NCBI GenBank assembly: GCA_003112755.1
Contig: BFBT01000001.1
Location: 2,356,001 to 2,420,000, forward strand
Length of the DNA stretch: 64,000 nt
Source: Lawsonibacter asaccharolyticus
Lineage (GTDB): Bacteria > Bacillota > Clostridia > Oscillospirales > Oscillospiraceae
Reading direction: 5' to 3'
Numbering within the stretch: the first letter of the stretch is position 1; each line of letters starts with the position of its first letter. The notes below the pieces were generated by a model. That model did no database searches. It was given only the letters and a program-made list of their open reading frames with translations, and was not told where the DNA came from. The translations under genes were made by a program, and so were the position numbers. Shown here piece after piece: positions 42,882-50,287 of this stretch.

Positions 42882-43565
42882 TCAAGGTGCCACGGAATCG
42901 TCAGCGGCGTTCAGCCGCACTTGAGCGTCATGCAGGATGCTATACAGATCAGCCGTATCTATCCTGCTGCGCCCCTTGTCGAAGATATGTAACAGCCCGT
43001 CCAGAAACCGCTTCATATCCTCGATAGGAGCTTCCATCTCCCGGCGATAGACCGGCACGATGATGTCATCCACATGGATGGTGTACTGCTGGATGGATCT
43101 CTTGAGGGCTTCATCCCCCGCCAGCCGCTCGATCTCGTCCAGTGTCCTGCCATAGTGCTGGGCGGTGATTGAAAACAGGTCGATCAGCAGGCACAGCGTG
43201 GAGGTAAGGAATCTCTGCTGGACTTCCGGCTGTACCGTTTTAGTTACAGCGTCAAGGAAGTCGTTCAGATGCCCCAAGACCTCGCCCTCGCAGATGGTTC
43301 GGCCATCCTCATCTTTGATTTCCTTTTCCTCGGACAGACCTGTCAGCCATTCCGGGGTAGTTTGCAGGGCATCCGCCAGGCCGTTGATGATCATGCTGCG
43401 GTTGGGATTGACCCCATCCGTTTCATACCGCTGGATGGTGGACTTGTTGACCCCCACCCGCCGTCCAAGCTCCGGCATGGAGATACCGATCTCGTGTCTG
43501 CGCTCCTTGATGCGTTTGCCGACCTCTTTTGGAGTAAGCATTTCTGCGTTATCCAATAGGTTCAC
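42882..43565 (-). CDS. XRE-family repressor of the mobile element
   Basis: 227-residue protein: HTH_3 at residues about 10-70 (VGKRIKERRHEIGISMPELGRRVGVNKSTIQRYETDG), then a helical C-terminal domain of unknown type. It is divergent from the excisionase with AGAGTTGCAAA repeats in the shared promoter region, the layout of a cI-like lysogeny or excision repressor. The start ATG is behind TTAGGAGGTG. Confidence 0.87.
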   Translation of the reverse strand: MNLLDNAEMLTPKEVGKRIKERRHEIGISMPELGRRVGVNKSTIQRYETDGVNPNRSMIINGLADALQTTPEWLTGLSEEKEIKDEDGRTICEGEVLGHLNDFLDAVTKTVQPEVQQRFLTSTLCLLIDLFSITAQHYGRTLDEIERLAGDEALKRSIQQYTIHVDDIIVPVYRREMEAPIEDMKRFLDGLLHIFDKGRSRIDTADLYSILHDAQVRLNAADDSVAP

Positions 43566-43580
43566 CTCCTAACGAGTGTT

Positions 43581-43609
43581 AGTATACCACAGATAAAGCT
43601 GATTTGCAA
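43581..43609 (-). promoter_or_regulatory. Promoter of the XRE repressor
   Basis: Minus strand: TTGCAA (43604-43609), 17-bp spacer, TATACT (43581-43586). Confidence 0.72.
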
Positions 43610-43613
43610 CTCT
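43603..43613 (-). promoter_or_regulatory. Operator-like site 1 (AGAGTTGCAAA)
   Basis: Minus-strand AGAGTTGCAAA overlaps the -35 of the repressor promoter. An identical 11-mer on the plus strand lies at 43700-43710. Confidence 0.5.
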
Positions 43614-43661
43614 ATTTTGCGCTTACATTCAAAAATACTTTTTAATACGCCTTAAAATGAG

Positions 43662-43690
43662 TTGACAAGTAGCGGCATATTAAGTATAAT
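43662..43690 (+). promoter_or_regulatory. Consensus sigma-A promoter of the excisionase gene
   Basis: TTGACA (43662-43667), 17-bp spacer, TATAAT (43685-43690): exact consensus. Confidence 0.88.
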
Positions 43691-43699
43691 AGCGGCGTT

Positions 43700-43710
43700 A
43701 GAGTTGCAAA
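43700..43710 (+). promoter_or_regulatory. Operator-like site 2 (AGAGTTGCAAA)
   Basis: The 11-mer begins 10 bp after the -10 of the xis promoter, in the position where a bound repressor would block transcription start. It is the inverted counterpart of site 1. Confidence 0.5.
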
Positions 43711-43738
43711 ATAAGTCCAAAAGAGAGAGGTGCGAAAA

Positions 43739-43954
43739 ATGAACACTGGCAAAATGGGGCTGACCATTGAGGAAGCCGCTGAATGTACGGGCATTGGGCG
43801 GAACACCATGCGGAAGCTGGTGGACTGGGGCAAGCTGCCGGTGCTGAAGGTGGGCCGCAAGGCCATCATCCGCCGGGACACGCTGGAGCGGTTCATGGCC
43901 GTCAACCAGGGGCGGAATCTGCTCCGGGAGGGGGATGTCCGCAGGGTCGAGTGA
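43739..43954 (+). CDS. Excisionase (Xis-type HTH protein)
   Basis: The 71-residue protein MNTGKMGLTIEEAAECTGIG is a MerR-like/excisionase winged HTH (EAAECTGIGRNTMRKLVDWGKLPVLKVGRKAIIRRDTLERFM), as encoded next to Tn916/Tn1549-type integrases. It should bend DNA and direct excision. The start is ATG 43739 with AGAGAGG upstream; GTG 43730 is possible. Confidence 0.85.
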   Translation: MNTGKMGLTIEEAAECTGIGRNTMRKLVDWGKLPVLKVGRKAIIRRDTLERFMAVNQGRNLLREGDVRRVE

Positions 43955-44181
43955 CGCACCTGGAGCGTATTCTTCCCCAATTTTACCAGCTGAAAAAAGC
44001 GACCGGGGCAGCGGAAACGCACCCGCAAAATACGCCGTGGGGGAAGTGGTATTGTCTTAGACCAACTACGAATTTGTCAAGAAAAGAAAAGATGAGAAAG
44101 ATTTTTCCATGCGGGCATAGCAAAGCAAGCCCTCATAGATAGAGGACTTCGTCGCCCCTCACCGTTTATGAACACGATGAT
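43955..44181. other. Region between xis and the IS110 transposase
   Basis: It contains a short frame (THLERILPQFYQLKKATGAAETHPQNTPWGKWYC) that looks like the start of an element gene cut by the IS110 insertion, and should hold one IS110 end. The exact end is not identifiable because the family lacks strong terminal inverted repeats. Confidence 0.4.
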
Positions 44182-45465
44182 TTATGCGGCGATATCAGCA
44201 GTTTTGGAACGCATCAAAGCCAGATGTTCCTCGGGTGAACGCAGCTCAAATGGTTTCTGGTTTCGGAGGACAGAGAAAATATATCCCAGCATTTTATGGA
44301 TACAGGCACACTGAGCCACGTTAGCGGGTTTTACAGAGCGTTTTTCTTCATAATATGCAGCTAAAATTGGGTTGGCCGGTTGTTGATTTCTGCCCTTATG
44401 GGCCGCAACGTGTGTGCAGGTATCCAGTATCTTTCTCAGGTAAGGGGAACCGCGCTTGCTGATTTTGTTGTGCTTGTATGCGCTCGTGCCAGATTGCTTC
44501 ACGGCGGGGTCTATACCGGCAAAGGCGACCAACTGCTTCGCCTTCTTGAAACGAGAAAAATCACCAATCTCAGCCAAAATGACAACGGCAGCATATTGGC
44601 CGATTCCGGGGATGCTTGTGAGCAACTCCACCTGGCTCCAAAAGGTTCGGTCGCATTGTGCTGTTTCAAAAATCTGGCGCTCTATCTGATCTGCTGCACG
44701 CTGTATCTGTATCAGCATCTCAGCAAACAGAGTAATAAGCGTTTTGAAAGAGCCGCGCTCGACTTGAAGCTGCATGGCTTGTTCTGCTATATCAAGCAAA
44801 TGGTTCGCTTTCTTCACTGCATAGGCGGATTCTGTATTTCTTCCAGCCGCAAATGCAATGGTTTTTGCAATATCAATGCGGTTTGCGCCGCATATCTCCT
44901 CCGGCCCAGGGAAGCGGGCAAGAACAGCCAAGGCAGACTTTGTACGCAAGCTGGAAAAGACCTTGCGGAACCCAGGAAAACCCTGATCCAGCAGCGCAGT
45001 CAGCTTATTGGAGAATTTTACCCGCTCAGAGATAATATCCGACCGTTGGCGGGTGAGGTCTTTCAAGGCTCCGACAAGGATGGAATCTACGGCATTACCT
45101 CGAAGCATCTTGAACAGATAGAGTTGGGCGATCCGTTTGGCATCAGTGCGGTCATTCTTGATTTTTCTGATCTCCAAGTTTTTCATGCTCCCAGACTGGA
45201 GCGGATTAATGACCACAACATCAATACCTGAGCGGCGTAGGTACGTTTCCAGGATTCTGTGATAGTGTGCTGTTGACTCCATTACGGCAACAGCGCAGTG
45301 ACGCTGCTCACCAGCAAGCTGGTCAAGCTGCTTCAAAAAGTGCTGTAAGCCTACGGTATCATAAAAAATTTTGGTCTCCAGCATAACCTCGCCCTGTGCA
45401 GAAATCGCACATGCGTCAGCAAAGTTTTTGCTGACATCAATACCGATGATTGTTGTATGAGCCAT
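44182..45465 (-). CDS. IS110-family transposase (DEDD recombinase)
   Basis: The 427-residue protein has an N-terminal DEDD_Tnp_IS110 domain: IIGIDVSKNFADAC (Asp), VMESTAHYH (Glu) and KNDRTDAKRIAQ (Asp-Asp). A C-terminal Transposase_20 domain follows: LLTSIPGIGQYAAVVILAEIGDFSRF and AGIDPAVKQSGTS, with the conserved serine. ATG 45465 (AAGGGGGGATACC upstream) is used; an extended frame to 45576 covers the non-coding end. It is intact and probably active. IS110-group enzymes use a bridge RNA from the non-coding end next to the gene. Confidence 0.93.
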   Translation of the reverse strand: MAHTTIIGIDVSKNFADACAISAQGEVMLETKIFYDTVGLQHFLKQLDQLAGEQRHCAVAVMESTAHYHRILETYLRRSGIDVVVINPLQSGSMKNLEIRKIKNDRTDAKRIAQLYLFKMLRGNAVDSILVGALKDLTRQRSDIISERVKFSNKLTALLDQGFPGFRKVFSSLRTKSALAVLARFPGPEEICGANRIDIAKTIAFAAGRNTESAYAVKKANHLLDIAEQAMQLQVERGSFKTLITLFAEMLIQIQRAADQIERQIFETAQCDRTFWSQVELLTSIPGIGQYAAVVILAEIGDFSRFKKAKQLVAFAGIDPAVKQSGTSAYKHNKISKRGSPYLRKILDTCTHVAAHKGRNQQPANPILAAYYEEKRSVKPANVAQCACIHKMLGYIFSVLRNQKPFELRSPEEHLALMRSKTADIAA

Positions 45466-45740
45466 GGTATCCCCCCTTGATTTGGTGACTGCCACCCATA
45501 GCCGGACAGCAATTTGCTGGCATGTGAAACGGGTAATTGACACGAGCCAAACCCAACCAACTGACACATTGAACAATCCAGCAGATGGCAGAACAGTCTA
45601 AAACACGGGTAATTTCTCTCGAATACCCACCAAGCAACCCGTTCATTTGTCACCTATGGCTAATCTCAATTATATCAGTTGATCTATGGCATCACATCAA
45701 TTACCCGTGTTGTTATTTTACCAGCAAGCAACGAATTGTG
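45466..45740 (-). ncRNA. Candidate bridge RNA region of the IS110 element
   Basis: About 275 non-coding bases lie upstream of the transposase, where IS110-group elements encode their bridge RNA. They contain a 13-nt palindrome CAGCAATTTGCTG (45507-45519) and an inverted pair AACACGGGTAATT (45602-45614) / AATTACCCGTGTT (45699-45711). A further GGGTAATT copy lies at 45531. The structure is seen; the bridge-RNA identity is inferred from family biology and the exact ends are unknown. Confidence 0.4.
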
Positions 45741-45799
45741 GGGCCACAATTCCGCTTGACAGGGGTTCCACCCCTATGACCCCGGAGAAAGGAGAAGCC

Positions 45800-46117
45800 A
45801 TGCGAAGCAGAACAAACCGAATTAACGTCTGGTTGTCCGATGAGGAGCTTGCCGACCTCAACGAAAAGGTCCGCAGGGTACGGGGCTCCCGCGAGCGGTT
45901 CATCCGGCAGTGTATCAGCGGCGCTGTCATCCGGGAAGCCCCGTCCGTTGATGTACCGAAGCTGATCTACGAAGTCCGCAGGGTGGGGGCCAGCCTCAAC
46001 CGCATCCTCATCGCCGCCAACACCAGAGGTCTGCTGGAAGTGCCGGAACTCCGCAAGGCATTAGAGCGGAACCGGGAAGTGGAAGTACGTATCGTGGACG
46101 CTTACACGAGGGACTGA
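45800..46117 (+). CDS. Mobilization protein MobC-like
   Basis: The 105-residue protein (MRSRTNRINVWLSDEELADL ... RGSRERFIRQCISGAVIREAP ... YEVRRVGASLNRILIAANTRGLLEVPELRKALERN) is a ribbon-helix-helix-type relaxosome accessory of the MobC family. It normally precedes a relaxase gene; none follows here, only a degenerate frame. ATG 45800 has AAAGGAGAAG upstream. A decayed second copy lies inverted at 25393-25698. Confidence 0.87.
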   Translation: MRSRTNRINVWLSDEELADLNEKVRRVRGSRERFIRQCISGAVIREAPSVDVPKLIYEVRRVGASLNRILIAANTRGLLEVPELRKALERNREVEVRIVDAYTRD

Positions 46118-46126
46118 CAGCAAAAC

Positions 46127-46156
46127 GCACCGCACAGCTATAAGGCCTTGCGGTGC
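46127..46156 (+). terminator. Hairpin after mobC (element right end)
   Basis: GCACCGCA (46127-46134) pairs with TGCGGTGC (46149-46156). The same hairpin end is preserved next to the relic mobC at 25347-25385, and similarity stops just beyond TTACAT. Confidence 0.6.
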
Positions 46157-46239
46157 TTACATAGTGTCTAAAAAATATTCTTTTTGTTCCGCTCGCCTGA
46201 CTGCCCCAACGGGCTCAAGAGTTTCTTTCCCATATAAGC

Positions 46240-46365
46240 TGTACCAAGTGAAATCCACTGTGGACACCGCCCGCCGCCAGCAGGAGTAGATCCACACCCA
46301 GCGGCAGGACAGGGACATGGAGCGGCGAGGGACTTCCCATTTCCTGCCACGGATGGTAAAATGAA
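46240..46365 (+). pseudogene. Degenerate frame, possibly relaxase-derived
   Basis: Translation gives KLYQVKSTVDTARRQQE, an amber stop, then IHTQRQDRDMERRGTSHFLPRMVK. The charged helical text and its position after mobC suggest a mobilization-gene remnant, but the assignment is weak. Confidence 0.3.
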
Positions 46366-46431
46366 ATTGATTTGATGGGCCGCGCCCGCTGGGACATTTT
46401 GTCCCAACAGGGAGCGGATGGAGGTAAAGCG

Positions 46432-46977
46432 ATGAGCAGGAGAGAAATATACCGAAGGACAAAAGGTTATTCTATTTTCGGAGTAGTAAATGCCAAAATG
46501 TTTTTCGCCGTAGTGATTTTGGGAGTGATCGCTCTTGGCCTAAAAAATCCTCAACTTATATTGGACAGTGATACGTTATGTATTTTTGTATTGTGTGGCG
46601 CTGTTGCACTGCTTTGGATTTTGCGCTATTGGAAACATTGGCTTGATATTTTCAAAAAAGACCTTGTTATTTTTGAAGGAGAAGTTTGCTCCGAAGGGGC
46701 GATTGCGGGCTCACAAATGGAAAGCGCATGGGAAAATTGGAGGCTGGCCGAAAAGGGAAAGGATGTGCCGCAGCACTTTTTCATTTGCTTACGGCAGATG
46801 AAGGAGCAATATCAGAACAATGCTTTGATCCCGGATATGTGCCGCGGGCTGGTTTCGTTTTTCTATCTAAATCGGACGAAATGTATTGTAGATATTGTGA
46901 GTATTTCCACGCCTGAACCAGACACCAGAAGCAAGCACACCCAGAAAAAAGCAAGGCGAAAAGCCCATCATCAGTAA
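46432..46977 (+). CDS. Hypothetical membrane protein
   Basis: The 181-residue protein has two hydrophobic helices (about 22-40 and 48-66), then a cytosolic domain with WENWRLAEKGKDVPQHFFICLRQ and a basic tail KKARRKAHHQ. GC is lower than in the catabolic regions, consistent with acquired cargo. ATG 46432 has GGAGGTAAAGC upstream. No family recognized. A TGGGACATTTTGTCCCA palindrome sits 26 bp upstream. Confidence 0.65.
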   Translation: MSRREIYRRTKGYSIFGVVNAKMFFAVVILGVIALGLKNPQLILDSDTLCIFVLCGAVALLWILRYWKHWLDIFKKDLVIFEGEVCSEGAIAGSQMESAWENWRLAEKGKDVPQHFFICLRQMKEQYQNNALIPDMCRGLVSFFYLNRTKCIVDIVSISTPEPDTRSKHTQKKARRKAHHQ

Positions 46978-47058
46978 TCGTTCTCTGTCGGGATACTTTA
47001 CACAGCCGGCGGGCGGCGATGAAATTGCCCATGAACATGATGAGTAGGAGGTGGGATA

Positions 47059-47505
47059 ATGAAACGAGAAACCTTGAAAGGCCAGACTAACAAAGACGGT
47101 TCATATACTCGAATTGAAAAGATTACCTAAACGCTAGAGGACGGCTTTGTTTCCAATAAGAAACATCGGGCAGATTGGGAATATCCTGGTCGTGATGTAG
47201 GAATGTTTGAGCGGGGACGCTTCAAAGGACATAAAACGACCGTAACCTATTGAAGAACGCATACTAAAACGACGCGCATATTATTTTATGTACTCTATAT
47301 TGTTGTGTCACTCATTTTTTCTGCAATCTTTATAGCTTTGATTTCAGCTCAAGATACGCCAGAGGAAGCCAACAGATTTAGGATGTATTTTGTCGGCGTA
47401 GTTGCGTTTCTAATCTATGAATCGGTTCAATCTATCACATCTTTTCGAAAACAAGATCAGCAGCGGGAAAAGGAACGCACAAAAAAACAGCGGGAAAAAG
47501 ACTGA
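47059..47505 (+). pseudogene. Hypothetical membrane protein gene interrupted by two stops
   Basis: From ATG 47059 (GGAGGTGGGATA upstream) the frame reads MKRETLKGQTNKDGSYTRIEK, ochre 47128-47130, then TLEDGFVSNKKHRADWEYPGRDVGMFERGRFKGHKTTV and opal 47251-47253. It continues through two hydrophobic segments (YVLYIVVSLIFSAIFIALI and YFVGVVAFLIY) to 47505. The same frame is kept throughout, so this is a recently decayed gene rather than chance. Family unknown. Confidence 0.6.
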
Positions 47506-47531
47506 CATAGGGGCAACTGAACACCGCCCAC

Positions 47532-47559
47532 AAAGGCGCGGCCAGCAGGCCGCGCCTTT
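47532..47559 (+). terminator. Terminator hairpin
   Basis: AAAGGCGCGGCC / GGCCGCGCCTTT, AGCA loop, ending in TTTCCC. Confidence 0.7.
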
Positions 47560-47562
47560 CCC

Positions 47563-47718
47563 ATGCCCAAAACTGAACCCCACCGATTTCCCCTCGCAGA
47601 GCTGGCCGTGGCGCTGGGGTGCAGCATACAGGCCTGCAAGCGGGCCTTGCGGGAGCTGGAGGCCGCCGGGTTGATCCTGCGGGTACGTCAGGAGGTCGGA
47701 GCACCGAACCGGATTTAG
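47563..47718 (+). pseudogene. Replication initiator (RepA-like) fragment
   Basis: A 51-codon frame, MPKTEPHRFPLAELAVALGCSIQACKRALRELEAAGLILRVRQEVGAPNRI, is a winged-helix segment of the kind found at the start of RepA-type initiators in Tn1549-like elements (RELxxxGLIxxxRQGxGxPNxIYV). The following VVSPR and, in other frames, RYVLF ... KWGTSRMFRLGNPP are further remnants, so the gene is broken after the stop at 47718. Confidence 0.5.
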
Positions 47719-47852
47719 GTGGTGTCACCACGGTGAAGAATTTCCCATTAACCAGGTAAAAGCAGGTATGTCCTGTTTTTATAAATGGGGGACAAGCAGA
47801 ATGTTCCGCCTCGGGAATCCCCCCGAGTAAAAACAGAGAGAAAAATAAATAT

Positions 47853-47928
47853 GCGGGTATAGTGGAATTGGTTGACACCCAGGATTTAGGTTCCTGTGCC
47901 GCAAGGCGTGTGGGTTCGAGTCCTACTA
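47853..47928 (+). tRNA. tRNA-Leu(UAG), 3' acceptor end missing
   Basis: GCGGGTA acceptor 5' strand, D-arm GTGGAATTGGTTGACAC, anticodon stem CAGGA/TCCTG with loop TTTAGGT (anticodon TAG), variable arm TGCCGCAAGGCG and T-arm GTGGGTTCGAGTCCTAC are all present. The 3' acceptor strand should be TACCCGC but reads TA then GGGTC, where the sequence switches to IS110 transposase DNA. The tRNA is therefore truncated and presumably non-functional. Confidence 0.75.
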
Positions 47929-48374
47929 GGGTCTTTCTGGTCTGTCTTTTTCGGGCTGTTGTCGTCCATTTCCTTGCTCTGCTTCACATGATAGGGATTT
48001 ACAAACACTAGCTTCATCCCCCTGGTCCGGACATAATCTCCGAACGTGAACCAATAATGTCCCGTTGGCTCGCAACCGACGAAAACCACATCCTTCTGCC
48101 TGGACTCCTGTAACTTTGCCACCCACTTCTCAAAGCGTTGGTAGCCCTCCAAACTGTTGGAGAAATGAAACACCTTCCGGGTCACTTCCAAGCCCCGCCA
48201 GTCAAAGGCTCGGGCATAGTGCTGCTCACTTCCTATGTCCACTCCCACAAAGGGCAGCTTGCGGTTGCGTGTGAAATCCCGTTTGGGGTCAATCGTGTAT
48301 TTGGACAAATCTTCCCGTATTTGGCATATGGTATCCAGAAGTTTTCTTTTCAATGTTTGAGGGTAGTTTCTCAT
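47929..48374 (-). pseudogene. Truncated IS110-family transposase
   Basis: From ATG 48374 the product MRNYPQTLKRKLLDTICQIR ... LPFVGVDIGSEQHYARAFDWRG ... VGCEPTGHYWF ... NSPKKTDQKDP holds three of the four DEDD-domain acidic motifs. It then runs out of homology exactly where the tRNA-Leu sequence begins; the remaining codons to 47886 are antisense tRNA. About two thirds of the transposase is missing. It is a different IS110 lineage from the one at 44182-45465. Confidence 0.82.
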
Positions 48375-48480
48375 CGGCGTAACCTTCTCGAAATTGCTCT
48401 CAAGGCGAAGCCACCGATTTTTGCCGTTTTGTCAAGTGTTTTTTATGATTTCTTTTCACAAATACAGCCCAGACTGCCTT

Positions 48481-48711
48481 ACTGAAGTGCCCCCCAAAAG
48501 TTAGACAATATCTGAAGACGAAAATTGTTTAAGCAGGTGAAAGGGGGTGTTGTCTGTGAATTGCAGGCGGCAAGCCCTTTAGCTTTTCTTTGATGCGTTG
48601 GTTATTGTAGTAGTCCAGATAGGCATACAGTTCCAGATTGAAGTGTTTCATGGACTTGAATTCTTGCAGATATAGTAACTCACTTTTGAGTAAGCCAAAG
48701 ATGAACATCAT
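48481..48711 (-). pseudogene. IS3-family transposase C-terminal fragment with IS end
   Basis: The minus frame FGLLKSELLYLQEFKSMKHFNLELYAYLDYYNNQRIKEKLKGLPPAIHRQHPL is the conserved C-terminus of IS3/IS150 OrfB. Downstream on the minus strand the fragment ends in the IS-end-like TTGTCTAACTTTTGGGGGGC (48490-48509). The rest of the transposase is absent. Confidence 0.78.
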
Positions 48712-49032
48712 TCTTATTGGATTTTATTGGATATGCAAAGAAACTACTTCTATGTGAAAGCACAGTTGGGTTTAGTTAGGATGCAATAGGTGTGCTTAGA
48801 TCACTGCGCACAGTTTCCTTTTAATAAAAATCTCCATAATATTATATCCAATATTATATATAAAAATTTTTTATACCTCATTTATTATGTGTATTTTACA
48901 AGGAAGTGGATTGGCATTAAAATCTTTTTATGAAAGATGATGAGCGCAGGAGGATGCCTAGAAAGCTTGTCTCATCAAGAAATATCCGTACAGTTTATGA
49001 AAAAATGCGACATGACAAGGAGGAAATACAAC
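48712..49032. other. AT-rich upstream region of the catabolic island
   Basis: No gene is seen. It is very AT-rich (48835-48905) and contains the 19-nt motif ATTATGTGTATTTTACAAG at 48884-48902 shared with 54684-54702. It presumably holds the promoter and activator sites of the decarboxylase-like gene. Confidence 0.55.
48884..48902 (+). promoter_or_regulatory. Shared 19-nt upstream motif, copy 1
   Basis: ATTATGTGTATTTTACAAG, 131 bp before the start codon at 49033, is identical to 54684-54702. The flanking AT-rich bases are similar too. The TGTGTATTTTACA part is a partial dyad of the T-N11-A kind used by LysR proteins. Confidence 0.5.
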
Positions 49033-49899
49033 ATGCTTGAACTGAAAGCCGTGACGGAAAGCTATCCCCACACACTGCCCCTGAAGGACGGCCGGGTGAC
49101 CAGCGATAAGGTCCATCTCAATTTTACAGAGTTTAAATTTGCTCATGAGGCTTTTGACGACCAGGTGGAGAACCAGCCCTATGACGTGTGCGAGTTGGCT
49201 GTGGGAACCTTTTTCCAGGCGCTTGATTTTAAAAAGCCCCTGAGACTGCTCCCAGTGGTCTGCTTGGGCTCTTTCCACCACGGTAGCATCTGGTATGATC
49301 CTGCCCAGGGCGTTGTGAGACCGGAGGATTTGAAGGGGGCACGGGTGGCTGTCCGGGCCTATACCCAGACCACTGGTCTGTGGTGTCGCGGCGCATTGCA
49401 GGAGCACTTTGGAATTTCGCCCCAGGACGTAACCTGGGTGACCACCGAGGCACCCCATGTAGCTGGTTATGAAAGTCCGTCTAATGTCGTCCGTGCTCCC
49501 GAGGGGACCAAGCCGATGGATTTGATTGCCTCCGGTGACTGCAAGGCCATCATTCTGGGGCCCCGGAACGCCAAGGGGACCAACCTGGAGCATGTGGTCC
49601 CCAATGTGGACGAGGTTGTAGAGGCGTGGCGTGCTAAGCATAATGCCATCCCCATTAACCACATGGTCACAGTGACGGAGGATATGATTCAGAATTATCC
49701 CGAGGCTGTACAGGAAGTGTACGACATGTATAAGAAGGGGTATGAGATCGCCAAGGCGGCTGGGGAACTGTCTCCCGCAGTGCGCATCGGCCAGGACGCC
49801 GTCTGGCATACCCTTGAGGTCTGCATGGACTACTGTGTGGCCCAAGGTCTGACCTCCCGTAAGTTTACCAAGGAAGAGGTGTTTGCCCCCGTCGTCTGA
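49033..49899 (+). CDS. 4,5-dihydroxyphthalate decarboxylase-like protein
   Basis: The 288-residue cytosolic protein (no signal peptide) resembles Pht5: LKDGRVTSDKVHLNFTEF, YDVCELAVGTFFQAL, LPVVCLGSFHHGSIWY, the PEDLKGARVAVRAYTQTTGLWCRGALQEHFGI block and a helical C-terminus. The family shares a periplasmic-binding fold and includes decarboxylases and binding proteins. Lack of a signal peptide favours an enzyme. ATG 49033 has AAGGAGGAAATAC upstream. It is first in the island. Confidence 0.72.
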   Translation: MLELKAVTESYPHTLPLKDGRVTSDKVHLNFTEFKFAHEAFDDQVENQPYDVCELAVGTFFQALDFKKPLRLLPVVCLGSFHHGSIWYDPAQGVVRPEDLKGARVAVRAYTQTTGLWCRGALQEHFGISPQDVTWVTTEAPHVAGYESPSNVVRAPEGTKPMDLIASGDCKAIILGPRNAKGTNLEHVVPNVDEVVEAWRAKHNAIPINHMVTVTEDMIQNYPEAVQEVYDMYKKGYEIAKAAGELSPAVRIGQDAVWHTLEVCMDYCVAQGLTSRKFTKEEVFAPVV

Positions 49900-49960
49900 G
49901 AGGCTGGAGCAACAGACGATTTGGGCGGCAGTCCGCGCCACACAGCAATAAGAAGAAAAG

Positions 49961-50005
49961 TAGCTTCCAGCAGTTCATCCTTTGAGTTGCTGGGAGCTAT
50001 TTATA
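49961..50005 (+). terminator. Hairpin terminator
   Basis: TAGCTTCCAGCA (49961-49972) pairs with TGCTGGGAGCTA (49988-49999), one G-U pair, followed by TTTATAC. Confidence 0.6.
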
Positions 50006-50083
50006 CGAATACAGGTGTTCGACCGGTGCTTCAGGGAAAAAAGTGGGCAGCGGGCGGATGCAGACAAGGGAGTGTGTGAAACA

Positions 50084-50287
50084 ATGGCAAAAAAATATCA
50101 GCTTACCATCAGGGAAACCCACTGCAAGCAGTGCGGAATTTGTTCATACTTATGTCCGCGGAAGGTGTTGACTCAGGAGATGGGCCACTGTCCAGTGGCT
50201 ACGCACATGGAGAACTGTATCGGATGCCGGCTGTGCGAGATGCGCTGTCCGGACTTTGCCATCGAAGTGGAGGAGGCTGGGAAATGA
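50084..50287 (+). CDS. korD: 2-oxoacid:ferredoxin oxidoreductase, delta (ferredoxin) subunit
   Basis: 67-residue 2[4Fe-4S] ferredoxin-like subunit with CKQCGICSYLCP and CIGCRLCEMRCP clusters, passing electrons between the TPP subunit and external ferredoxin. ATG 50084 is first in an operon ordered delta-alpha-beta-gamma. Its stop overlaps the alpha-subunit start (ATGA), so the two are translationally coupled. Confidence 0.88.
   Translation: MAKKYQLTIRETHCKQCGICSYLCPRKVLTQEMGHCPVATHMENCIGCRLCEMRCPDFAIEVEEAGK

Larger units (their letters stand above)
41460..46160. mobile_element. Small int-xre-xis-mobC element, IS110-interrupted
   Basis: The order from left is integrase (-), XRE repressor (-), excisionase (+), an inserted IS110 (-) and mobC (+). 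Both outer boundaries are defined by similarity to the relic at 25347-25830. No relaxase or conjugation genes remain between them, so it is either a trimmed ICE (Tn1549-like parts) or a minimal mobilizable unit. The frameshifted integrase suggests it is now immobile. Confidence 0.6.

Noticed and set aside
47853..47933. Functional tRNA-Leu
   Set aside because: The last five acceptor-stem bases do not pair with the 5' strand (TAGGGTC instead of TACCCGC) and belong to the IS110 fragment.
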